From the NCBI GenBank assembly GCA_021927905.1, contig BLLK01000045.1, forward strand, positions 434,001-498,000: a stretch of 64,000 nt of DNA. The letters are read 5' to 3'. Below the pieces are notes generated by a model that saw only the letters and a program-made list of their open reading frames with translations, searched no databases and was not told where the DNA came from. Shown piece after piece: positions 21,951-30,509 of this stretch. The position numbers and the translations under genes were made by a program. Within the stretch, counting starts at the first letter, position 1. Every line of letters starts with the position of its first letter. Source of the stretch: Chaetoceros tenuissimus (Eukaryota > Bacillariophyta > Thalassiosirophyceae > Chaetocerotales > Chaetocerotaceae).

Positions 21951-22196
21951 ATGATGTCTTGTCGTTTCATTGTATTTTTGGTTGTCTGTCTTTATGCAAC
22001 CGTTATTTCCAGTGCTGCTGAGATTGATGATGCAAGACAGTTAAAACATCCAAAAACTTCAAAAACACCGAAGACAGGCTCGTCCAAAGCACCGAAAACT
22101 AAAGCTCCAAAGATAAGAGGCCGTCAGTTGAAGCATAAAAATCCAAAATCATCCAAAGCTCCGAAGGCAACGAAAGCTCCCAAACTGAGAAATTGA
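21951..22196 (+). CDS. Secreted lysine-rich SKAPK-repeat protein, silaffin-like candidate (copy 2)
   Basis: An 81-residue protein starting at MMSCRF. The frame runs up to 33 bases further upstream, but this Met directly precedes the hydrophobic core (FIVFLVVCLYATVISSA). After the signal peptide and a short acidic piece (EIDDA) comes RQLKHPK at residue 29, then SKTPK, SSKAPK and TKAPK units, RGRQLKHK at residue 57, and again SSKAPK and TKAPK. The order signal peptide / acidic spacer / R-x-L-K-H / K-rich / R-x-L-K-H / K-rich is the same as in copy 1, so the two genes are tandem paralogues. The sequences differ enough (RNL against RQL, shorter repeats) to show they are not a recent copy. R-x-L would be the predicted cutting site, releasing Lys-His peptides. 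Function is inferred. Confidence 0.78.
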   Translation: MMSCRFIVFLVVCLYATVISSAAEIDDARQLKHPKTSKTPKTGSSKAPKTKAPKIRGRQLKHKNPKSSKAPKATKAPKLRN

Positions 22197-22347
22197 GGAG
22201 AGTTTGATAGATACTTGGAAGAATAAGTAGAACTTATTATGCGATCGGAATGGATGTACGTAAACATCAGATACCATATGAGATCCAACTTGTGTAAAGA
22301 AATAAAATGATACATAATATTTGTTAACAATACTTAGCAGCTTGTTG

Positions 22348-23430
22348 CTATATGTAACGGTAGAGACAATTTTCGCCAAGATCTAAATCTGTTTTGGTAT
22401 CCGGAGCATATCCTTTGTCATTTTCGTGAGCTATTGCTTTGAACGCGCAGTTTTCATATCCAAGCCAATTCACAACCTTGTTGAGAATGCCTACATCTTG
22501 CGTCCATTTATCCATGTCAATAAGCCATGCCATTTCACTCCCCAAGTTATTCCAAAATTCCCGCTGCCAATCATTGTTTGCTCGTAACTCTTCCTTTGAT
22601 GGTCCTAAATATACACCACCATCAGTATGATTGAAAGTCCTTTTGAAAGACTCATACTGATGGGTAACATTCGTTTGATAATTGATTACCACTCGCGAAC
22701 AAGGAAAATGAGACTTGATATAGTCTGCAGCTTCTTGACCCGTCCAATTACCATGATGAAGTCGCACGCCTTTGAAACCGAGTATTAAATTCCTATCATA
22801 TTCTTCCATGTTGAAATCTTTATTTTGTTGAATCGCCATTGGCGGCGGGTTCAAATTATGAAGAGCATTTTGTGCAACACAAGCCATACTTCCATCGGGT
22901 ATATAATTATGAGCAAATGGACCCGTCGGTTTATCTTCTTTATGCTTCAATATTTTGGGTCGATTTCTAACTAAATTGTTGGTCATTTCCGACAGATACC
23001 ACATCTCGTTGTGATTTTCTCCGGCAAGTCTCATGTTGGGCAAGGCATTGAACATTCGTAAGAGAGTAGTACTACCTGATCTAGCAGTTGAGAAAATGAA
23101 GAAATGCCGTCTTTCACATGGTCGGCATAAAGGTGAATTTAAACAAGTAGCCTTCGGACACCAAGAATTTGCATGAGGATTTGTTGAATTGAAAGGCTCC
23201 CAGCTATTATCGCTACTAAGAAATTTGTCTAGTTTGCTACTTCCTTTGGGACGTAAATTAGTTTTAGTGCCAGAGGTGAAAGGATTCGCTGCTGTACCTT
23301 CCATTCCTTGTATTGAATTGAATATATAGGAAATGACAGAGAATGCCACTACACATAACAGAAATATATAGCTCTGGACATTTGATTGCTGACGATCCTG
23401 TTCGGAAATCCTTGAAGCTGGAGATGACAT
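22348..23430 (-). CDS. Golgi-type sulfotransferase-like type II membrane protein (copy 1)
   Basis: A 360-residue protein from the ATG at 23430; the frame upstream has no other ATG. A short cytosolic tail is followed by one membrane segment at about residues 20-39 (IFLLCVVAFSVISYIF) and then a lumenal domain. The sulfotransferase 5'-PAPS-binding motif is FIFSTARSGSTTLLRMF, followed by NMRLAGENH. The second PAPS site is less clear; SRVVINYQTN is a candidate strand. Cysteines and N-glycosylation sites (NWT, NVT, NHT) fit the Golgi lumen. It would transfer sulfate to glycans or proteins. It is convergent with the SKAPK gene pair, its 3' end about 150 bp from copy 2. A second, distant member of the fold lies at 35895-37384. 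Confidence 0.75.
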   Translation of the reverse strand: MSSPASRISEQDRQQSNVQSYIFLLCVVAFSVISYIFNSIQGMEGTAANPFTSGTKTNLRPKGSSKLDKFLSSDNSWEPFNSTNPHANSWCPKATCLNSPLCRPCERRHFFIFSTARSGSTTLLRMFNALPNMRLAGENHNEMWYLSEMTNNLVRNRPKILKHKEDKPTGPFAHNYIPDGSMACVAQNALHNLNPPPMAIQQNKDFNMEEYDRNLILGFKGVRLHHGNWTGQEAADYIKSHFPCSRVVINYQTNVTHQYESFKRTFNHTDGGVYLGPSKEELRANNDWQREFWNNLGSEMAWLIDMDKWTQDVGILNKVVNWLGYENCAFKAIAHENDKGYAPDTKTDLDLGENCLYRYI

Positions 23431-23854
23431 TGCCAGGACTTTGGTGGAAAGAAACGTTGTTACAAAGAAGGAAAGTTTGAATTTGCAACAACATAGCAAT
23501 CTAAATCATTGTTTTTGGATTTTGGATGCTTTGTTGGTGGTTTTAAACTGAGACCAGAAGGAAAAGAGAATATTTTCCCCTTGACTCTGTCAATAAAAGA
23601 AGCTTAGCTTTTCAAACTTTGAGTATCTATGGCGTCATTGACACTGCTAAAGCGTACATAGATTGGTATGACGTGGTGGTGCTGAAAGTCAGTTTTTCTG
23701 GAGGAAAAAAGAAAAAAGGAAACAAAATAATGGTTCGTGCTTATTTTCATTTGCGTGCACCTTCATCATAACCCAGTCTGTAAATATTTATAACAATATA
23801 TACTTTACAACCAAACGCACCTTCACTTGTACGACGAAAATTTTGAAGATCAAA
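23431..23854. promoter_or_regulatory. Divergent promoter region, sulfotransferase / SOUL protein
   Basis: About 420 bp between divergent starts. A/G-rich runs (GGAGGAAAAAAGAAAAAAGG near 23700) are present. No gene or RNA was seen. Confidence 0.3.
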
Positions 23855-24511
23855 ATGGGAATTGTTTTTGGAAAAACTGGTGTAGCAGAACCGGCGTTCG
23901 ATACAATCATGTCGAGATCAGCATCAATTACATATGACTTGAGAAAGTATGGTGTCAGATATGCATGTGAAACTGTGTATCCCATGAGTGATAAGAATGA
24001 TGGTATGGGATTTAGAGCTCTCGCTGGATATATAGGTGTTGGTACATCGCCACAAAATGAGGAAGTGAAAGGAATAGCAATGACGGCTCCTGTTGTGACG
24101 GAAAAATCGAAAGGGAAAGCAATAGCCATGACAGCTCCCGTAGCAACAGAAGATGCGGGGAATGGTATGAAGAAAATGGCATTCATATTGCCAGCCGAGT
24201 ATGACTCAATGGATAAGATTCCAAAGCCTACAAATCCAAAGGTGTCTATCTCAGAGATTCCTGCAAATTCTGGAGCTGTACATACTTTCTCTGGGTCTTG
24301 CAATGATAAAAAGGCAAAGGAGAAGGTGCAAGCTTTGATTAATCAATTAAAATCAGATGGAGTTGATATTGATGAAAAGGCTGCAATGGAATCCTTTGAG
24401 CTATGGCAATATCATCCGCCATTTACAATTCCGATGATGAGGAAGAATGAAGTTTGGGTATCTTTAGATGAAGACCAGATTGATCAATTGCTCAAAAAGT
24501 ACAAAAATTAA
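23855..24511 (+). CDS. SOUL heme-binding family protein
   Basis: A 218-residue protein starting at MGIVFGKTG. It shows the SOUL/HBP fold pattern: AFDTIMSRSASITYDLRKYGVRYACETVY, then GFRALAGYIGV and two copies of IAMTAPVxTE (at KGIAMTAPVVTE and KAIAMTAPVATE). The duplicated MTAPV motif and the late FTIPMMRKNEVWVSL strand (usual P-P-x-x-x-x-x-R-NE) are diagnostic. Members bind heme or other tetrapyrroles and are found in cytosol or plastid. No targeting peptide is seen here, so it is probably cytosolic. Its stop lies 27 bp from the stop of the convergent mTERF gene, so the 3' UTRs must overlap. Confidence 0.92.
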   Translation: MGIVFGKTGVAEPAFDTIMSRSASITYDLRKYGVRYACETVYPMSDKNDGMGFRALAGYIGVGTSPQNEEVKGIAMTAPVVTEKSKGKAIAMTAPVATEDAGNGMKKMAFILPAEYDSMDKIPKPTNPKVSISEIPANSGAVHTFSGSCNDKKAKEKVQALINQLKSDGVDIDEKAAMESFELWQYHPPFTIPMMRKNEVWVSLDEDQIDQLLKKYKN

Positions 24512-24538
24512 CGTAATATAAACTTTATGATGTTATGA

Positions 24539-25747
24539 TTAGTTAATGGACCAAGTTGTGATTTGAAGTTCCAACCATTGATCAAACTTTTCATCCGAAA
24601 ATGACATTAATGTCATTGGAGCATAGTTGAATGATATATAGTTATCCTTCATTCTTTTTATTCTTGGCTTCAATCTATTTTCTAGAGAGTATCCCAGTAT
24701 TGATGGTTGATAAAGTACAATATCTTTCAATTCGTCAAGTGAAAGGCCGGCTCCTCCATTCCCAGAATCAGTCAGTAGAAATTGAATCTTTGGTCGTAAG
24801 TTTGCCTCTATGGATAAACCAAGTAGTTGAGGATATGTGACCATCGTGTCGCGCATTTCGATGTTGTCAAAGTTAAAGACTTCTTTCAAGAAATCAGCTT
24901 TACTCGAGATATTATCCTCGCTCAAATAAAATGTTGGAGGGAAACCAGCATAGACATAGCCTATATCTCTTGAATGCCGCAGTTGCAACTTGTATTGTAG
25001 AAAACTACTTCTCTTATCAATTTCTTCCACATTTATGGTGAGTATTTGAGGATATCTAGAAATTATTCGATGATAAGAATCATTACCTACGATGTCTTGA
25101 ATCTTATTCAGTGCAGGTAGAAGTTTTGATGTGGTGGAATAAGCAAATATTTTGGGTCTCGATGTCAAAATGTTGTTTACTTGTTCAAGGGTGAAACCTT
25201 GTTTGAGAAAAAATCTTGTAGTTGTCTTGATTTTCCCAATAGAGTAATTAAAAATAGCTGGAGCTTTGATTACAATTTTCACAAAGGAGTCATTGCTAAT
25301 CCCGAGATCACGTAAGAAATAATTGGTGATTTTTCGAACATCTCCCCTATATGCTTTTACACGTTTGGCGGCGTTTTCAATCTTGCTGTGTTCATTTCCG
25401 CTTAATCTTGCGACTTGACTCAATTGCTCTGCTATGGATCTGAGATTTTCTGACTCTAAAACCTTCAACATTAAGTAAGGATGCTTGATGAGCATTTTCT
25501 CGACTTTTGTCCTTTTCATATTGCCGACACGCTTCGAGAGACGAAACATTGGCATTTCACCATTGCCGTACATGTTTATAAAGTCTGGGTGTTCGCACAA
25601 GAATTGATCCCAATTGATCTCCTTGGTATCTGCTCCTACTGATTTGTCAGGATCATATTTGCTACCTCTGCTGTTGAAGGATTTTAAATCGCTTTGAAAG
25701 TTTCTTACAGGAGATACCATCAAAAGTGCGCACCATGGTAGAAGCAT
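24539..25747 (-). CDS. mTERF-family organelle transcription/RNA factor
   Basis: A 402-residue protein from the ATG at 25747. It consists of repeated helical mTERF units with the proline-marked pattern L.....P..L.YS: IVIKAPAIFNYSIGKIKTTTRFF, ILTSRPKIFAYSTTSKLLPAL, IISRYPQILTINVEEIDKR, MVTYPQLLGLSIEANLRPKI and IVLYQPSILGYSLENRLKPRI. The family binds nucleic acid in mitochondria or plastids and controls transcription termination, splicing or ribosome assembly. The N-terminus (MLLPWCALLMVSPVRNF) is hydrophobic and could be part of a signal/transit peptide. Which organelle is not clear. Confidence 0.9.
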   Translation of the reverse strand: MLLPWCALLMVSPVRNFQSDLKSFNSRGSKYDPDKSVGADTKEINWDQFLCEHPDFINMYGNGEMPMFRLSKRVGNMKRTKVEKMLIKHPYLMLKVLESENLRSIAEQLSQVARLSGNEHSKIENAAKRVKAYRGDVRKITNYFLRDLGISNDSFVKIVIKAPAIFNYSIGKIKTTTRFFLKQGFTLEQVNNILTSRPKIFAYSTTSKLLPALNKIQDIVGNDSYHRIISRYPQILTINVEEIDKRSSFLQYKLQLRHSRDIGYVYAGFPPTFYLSEDNISSKADFLKEVFNFDNIEMRDTMVTYPQLLGLSIEANLRPKIQFLLTDSGNGGAGLSLDELKDIVLYQPSILGYSLENRLKPRIKRMKDNYISFNYAPMTLMSFSDEKFDQWLELQITTWSIN

Positions 25748-26126
25748 TACCAAGCACTATGCAAGATGATTTCCTTTGTGTTTGATTGATTCGTAGATTT
25801 CGGTATGAAGAGATGATAGAAATAAGGTCTGCTTTCTTCTGCTGCCTAAACCGATAAAATGGAAAAGGAAAATGAAAGGTCGTCATTGGATTACAAAATT
25901 CCTCCATGACAAGTAGGGTGTATGATGTCGAAATTCAAACTTGTCGTAGTGTGACCATTGGTACCAACAGCATTGTTGTATGTACAAGCAGATGTAAAGA
26001 AATCTAAACAATAACACTGAACACTGATCACAACGATTATCTGATTATCAATGTGCATAATTGGATACATTTGATGTATAAAGACGGACTTTCTCATTTC
26101 AACTTTGACCTCTAAGAAGTTGGATC
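25748..26126. promoter_or_regulatory. Divergent promoter region, mTERF / PEP-mutase family gene
   Basis: About 380 bp of AT-rich sequence between divergent starts. No gene was seen. The mTERF reading frame could begin in an upstream exon here, but no convincing splice pair was found. Confidence 0.3.
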
Positions 26127-27193
26127 ATGATTATTCGTTTGGCACTTATTCTTCAGGTTTGTGCTGTAGGATATGCTCTTCAAAGCACGTCAGCTGAACG
26201 TCTACGAAAACTAATGCAAAATCGAGTAGAAAATCCATCGTCTCCTGCAATAATACTTGCTGGTATTCATGATGCAATATCTGCAAAGGTTTTTGCAAAT
26301 GCTGGAGCTGAGGCATTGTTCTTGAGTGGATTTGGTGTTAGTGCGACCAAACTTGGATTGCCTGATTTCGGATTATTGACTCAGACTGAAATGGAAGATT
26401 GTTTGCGAGCTGTTGTACAATCTGCAGGAGAAATACCAGTGATTGTAGATGGTGATACTGGATACGGTGGAGATGTTAATATTAGAAGAACGATTCGGTC
26501 TTTTGCCGCAGTTGGAGCCGCAGCTGTAACCATTGAAGATCAAGCTTTTCCAAAAAAGTGTACTTATGCAGCAGGTGAAGGTGTTCGTGTCATCTCACGT
26601 GAGGAAAGTGTATCAAGAATAAAAGCTGTCATGAAAGCAAGAGATGAAGTTCGTTCTTTGGATGGTAGAGACATATTAATTGTTGCAAGAACAGATTGTA
26701 GAGCCGCATTAGGTTTTGACGAAGCCTTGCAACGCTGCTTATTATTTGAAGAATTAGGGGCAGACATTGTATATGCAGGTGAGTCGCATCAATCAAGTAC
26801 TACTTTGATGAAGCTTAATTTCAGACAAGACATAAAGCATCATCTTACTGATCTGAAAATTTGATAGAAAATCTGCAGTCGAAGGAAGAGTACAAAAGGC
26901 TTCGGGAGGAGCTGAAACCAACAACTGGAACTATTCTAGCACAATTACAACTTGGAGATAAGTCTCAAAATTTGTGGTCTGCTGACGAAGTAGGATCCAT
27001 GAACTACGATTTTGCGTTGTTTGGAGTAACCGCATTACAGTCTTACATTCAAAATCTAAATGATGTCGCGCAAGCCCTTTTTCAATCAGATAAAAAGGAT
27101 GGACTAGTCTCGGGAGATCGTGATGGTGTTCGGCTATCAACATTTGATTCGTTAAAAGAGGCAATAGGCTTTTCTGACTATGAGAAGTTTTGA
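26127..27193 (+). CDS. Isocitrate lyase / PEP mutase superfamily enzyme with signal peptide
   Basis: Exons 26127-26778 and 26868-27193 are joined over an 89-bp phase-1 intron (GTGAGT...ATAG), rebuilding the conserved strand ADIVYAENL, and give 325 residues. The fold is marked by LAGIHDAISAKVFANAGAEALFLSGFG, the metal-binding VDGDTGYGG, TIEDQAFPKKC and VARTDCRAA. The lyase branch usually has KKCGH or KRCGH; here the catalytic-type Cys is kept but followed by TYAAGEG. This is closest to carboxyphosphonoenolpyruvate mutase / 2-methylisocitrate lyase-like proteins. Cleavage of a C-C or C-P bond in a small 2-hydroxy or phosphono acid is likely; the substrate is unknown. Residues 1-18 (MIIRLALILQVCAVGYAL) look like a signal peptide, hinting at plastid or secretory targeting. 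Confidence 0.88.
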
Positions 27194-27236
27194 GTATATC
27201 ATAGCTTGTAATAGAAAGGATTACAGTTTTGTTAGT

Positions 27237-27848
27237 TTACATTCTATTTCTCCTTTTACCTCTTCTGCTCTTTTCATATTTTGCATTACGTATTCTCTCC
27301 TTCCTAGCCTCTTTCTTCTCTTCTGCTTTCTTTGCATTTTCCTTCCTTTCAATCTCTGCGTTCTTTTCTTGTTCTTCTGCTTGCTTTGCAAATGAGTTAC
27401 GTAAATGCTCTTGCATAGTTGCGAAAGGATTTGTTTGAAATGATGGATGTTGAAGGACTAGATTTAAATGATTCAGCTCTTTCTGTGCAACCTCTTTCTT
27501 TGATTTGTTTGATTTCAATAGTTTTTTCTCTTCGCTTTCTTCTGCTTCGACGTTTGATTCTAGTTTACTCTTTTGAATTGTACTTGAGAGTGCTTCTTTT
27601 ATCGCATCTAGTCCATCAATACGAGACTTCTGCTCCTCAATTTTCTTCAGTTTCAGAGTAGATAGTACCATTCTCTCTCTTTTCAGATATTGATCACGCT
27701 TTTGCATACGCTTTCTTTGTCCTCTACTCAATGATTGAGTTGCAGTGGCTCCTTTCTCAGAGTTCGATCCATCGTCAGTATTTGGTTTCTCCAATATTGC
27801 CGAAGCAGCCTTGGCTCTATTTCTTCCTACTTTTGACACTTTTGGCAT
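27237..27848 (-). CDS. SLX9-like ribosome biogenesis protein
   Basis: A 203-residue, very basic and charged protein. An N-terminal MPKVSKVGRNRAKAAS and the block SLSRGQRKRMQKRDQYLKRERMVLSTLK are followed by a helical middle. The C-terminal block HLNLVLQHPSFQTNPFATMQEHLRNSF fits the conserved end of SLX9/FAM207A, small nucleolar proteins needed for 40S subunit assembly and ITS1 processing. A lysine/glutamate-rich tail ends KYEKSRRGKRRNRM. The assignment rests on motif memory and the length fits. A generic nucleolar coiled coil is the alternative. The stop is 44 bp from the convergent PEP-mutase gene. Confidence 0.65.
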   Translation of the reverse strand: MPKVSKVGRNRAKAASAILEKPNTDDGSNSEKGATATQSLSRGQRKRMQKRDQYLKRERMVLSTLKLKKIEEQKSRIDGLDAIKEALSSTIQKSKLESNVEAEESEEKKLLKSNKSKKEVAQKELNHLNLVLQHPSFQTNPFATMQEHLRNSFAKQAEEQEKNAEIERKENAKKAEEKKEARKERIRNAKYEKSRRGKRRNRM

Positions 27849-28163
27849 ATTTTCTCAATTATATAGAAGTATGTTATCTCAAACCTAATAATACCAATGC
27901 AGGTAATCCAATCTAATACCATAGCGTGTCAATCAATGTATTGAATGTTTTTTGCAGCTCAAGTCTCGTGGAAATGGTTGGCTGTGAAGAACACCCTAAC
28001 CGAAGCCTATTTCTGTTACTGAAAATAGGTTATGGAACAACTTCTGTCACCAATGACCACCAAACAATGACAAATGAAAATATGATTGGGTATTTGTTTT
28101 TCAAAAAGCTTTCTAATCGATACAGAAAATGTGAAAAAGGGAACTAACAAAAATGATTAGAAA
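27849..28163. other. Intergenic region between SLX9-like and RtcB genes
   Basis: About 315 bp: the promoter of the SLX9-like gene and the 3' end of RtcB, both on the minus strand. An open frame at 27926-28147 has no protein features. Confidence 0.3.
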
Positions 28164-30129
28164 TTACCCTTTTATAACAGCTATAGGCCGTAACTTTACT
28201 GCCTTCCTACTAATTCCAGCATCGTGGCAGGTATCAACTACTTCTGAAACGTCTTTGTAAGATTCTGGCGCTTCCTCTGTGACCAATTTTGGACTTGCAA
28301 CTCTTATTGAAATATTTTTCTCTTTTAAATATTCCATCACTTTTCTATGGTCTAACTTCTTTCTACTAGCATTTCTACTCAAAGCTCTTCCTGCTCCATG
28401 ACAAGTTGATCCAAACGTTTCTACCATCCCATTGTCTGTACCAACAAGGATATAGGAACAAGTCCCCATTGTCCCCCCGATAAGTGCTGGCTGACCTATA
28501 CTTTGATAAGGTTTTGGGATTAAAGGGTGATTGGGTGGAAACGCGCGCGTGCTTCCTTTCCTATGCACTAAAAGAGTCTTTTCGATACCATCGACAGTAT
28601 GCTTCTCTATCTTCGCAACGTTGTGGCAAACATCATAAACAAGATGCATATCCATTTCTTCTGCAGACTTCTCAAACACTTTTTCAAAAGCTCTTCTAAC
28701 TAGATAGGTGATGCAACTTCGATTTACCCAAGCATAATTTGCAGCTGCAGACATGGCCTTAATGAAATTTTGACCTTCTTTGCTATTTATTCGAGCACAA
28801 GATAGCTGTCTATCATTTGGTATAATACCATCCCTATACATAGCTTTATCCATTTTCTGCAAGGCATCAGTTGCAACTTGATGTCCAAGACCACGACTAC
28901 CAGTGTGAATCATAATGCAAACTTGTCCAATTTTGTCCACGCCCATGCATTTTGCAGCTTTCTCATCATATATTGCATCCACAACTTGAACTTCGGCATA
29001 CTATGAAAGGAGAAGATAAGGTTAAGAAAACATGCAACATCACTATGTACATAGATATATTCACTTCTAAACTGCTTACATGGTTGCCGCCTCCAAGTGT
29101 CCCTATTTGATGCAAACCTCGCTGTTTCGCTTTCTTTGATACTTTCTGTTGGTCTGCTGTTTCCATGCATCCATTTTCTTCACAGAATTCTTTATCTTCA
29201 ACCCATGCATAATTCTTCTTGATAGCCCAGTCGATTCCCTTCTCTAAAATTTCATCCAAATCATCATCATCGATTGAAATGACACCCTCTGTTCCGACTC
29301 CGACAGGTATATGGTCGAACAAGGCTTGACATAGCCGCTCCCTTGTCTCTTCGTCTGATACGTCATCTTCTGATAGATTTGTTCGTATTAGTCTTACTCC
29401 ACAATTGATATCAAAACCAATTCCACCAGGTGATACTATAGCATCTTCGTCGTCCATATCAAAAGCTGCGACGTTACCAATACAGAAGCCATATCCTGAA
29501 TGAACATCAGGCATTGCAAGACAACGAACTATACCCGGCAACGCAGCGACATTGGCCATCTGTTTTAGGGCTGGAATGAAGCCGCCATTTTTCGGCTTTG
29601 ATTTGGGTTTTGGTTTATGTTGAGTTGAAGAGTCTTTATCAACTCCTTTGTTAATTTCTTTTTCCTGACAACAAATACAAGATTCCTTCAGCTCTGTCAA
29701 AAGCAAATCTTCCAGAGGTTGATTGACCAGGACTTCTGCACACACACTCATATTTGGTACGAAACCTTTGTTGACTCTGTATTTAAAAGCATTCACTTTT
29801 TCGAGATATTCTATTTCCTCTTCATATGTTCGCATGTCTATAGATGGTATTATTGGCTTCTTCGTTGATGTCTGAGCACTTTTCTCCCCGTCTTGTACTT
29901 TCTTCTTCTTTTTCTTCTTTTTGCGTTTCTTGTTTTTGTTTGCCTCTACAATGCCATCTTCAGTTGTTTCATTGTCTAAGTGAGCAACTTCCTTCTGATT
30001 GTTTTCTTCGTTGTTCACTGCTATTGATGACTGGTTTTCATCTGTTTGCTTTGTTGGTATTGTGTCATTTAATATTTGTGAAGGTACCTCAAAATCTTCG
30101 CAGTTTGTATCATCTGTTTGAAAATCCAT
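28164..30129 (-). CDS. RTCB: RtcB / RTCB tRNA-splicing RNA ligase
   Basis: Exons 29080-30129 and 28164-29000 are joined over a 79-bp phase-0 intron (GTAAGC...CATAG), restoring [18 protein letters not shown], for 628 residues. The catalytic domain is very close to human RTCB: metal-ligand Cys in [14 protein letters not shown] (C243), [28 protein letters not shown] and ANYAWVNRS. The GMP-accepting His is in [11 protein letters not shown] (about H551), and the C-terminus is [10 protein letters not shown]. It joins tRNA halves and, in animals, XBP1 mRNA, using GTP and Mn. Unlike the roughly 505-aa human protein it has an acidic/Lys-rich N-terminal extension (about 100 residues, with [11 protein letters not shown]) and a Cys/Lys-rich insert (CICCQEKE through KPKPKSKPK) ahead of [10 protein letters not shown]. 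Confidence 0.97.
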
Positions 30130-30509
30130 AGTGCGTATCTTGAAAACCCGAGATAAGAGATGAAGGTTTTTAGTATGCGCAAAGAGAATTGAAATTATGA
30201 TTGTCTATTGGCTTCACGTCGAATTCGTAAGAATGTAATTAAAAACATAGAGAGCCTACCTTACAGTATTCAGTATTCATAGATCGATGATCGATAGAAC
30301 AAACCCCATACCAAGATATCCATTAGACATACAACAGACGCCCAAGTATATAATAGGTTTATAGCAGATACCATCACCACCAGTCATTTTTGCAACATCT
30401 TTTTTACTGAAACAAACTAATATCCAATTTCACCTAGATCACCATCATCATACTTAACTAGAGGTGGAACTCTGTTGTGGTGGCACTTCTCGATAAACTG
30501 TGTGGAAAG
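30130..30509. promoter_or_regulatory. Divergent promoter region, RTCB / SET-domain gene
   Basis: About 380 bp between divergent starts. It includes CGATGATCGATAG-type short palindromic sequence near 30285 and CACCATCATCATAC runs near 30440. No gene was seen. Confidence 0.3.
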
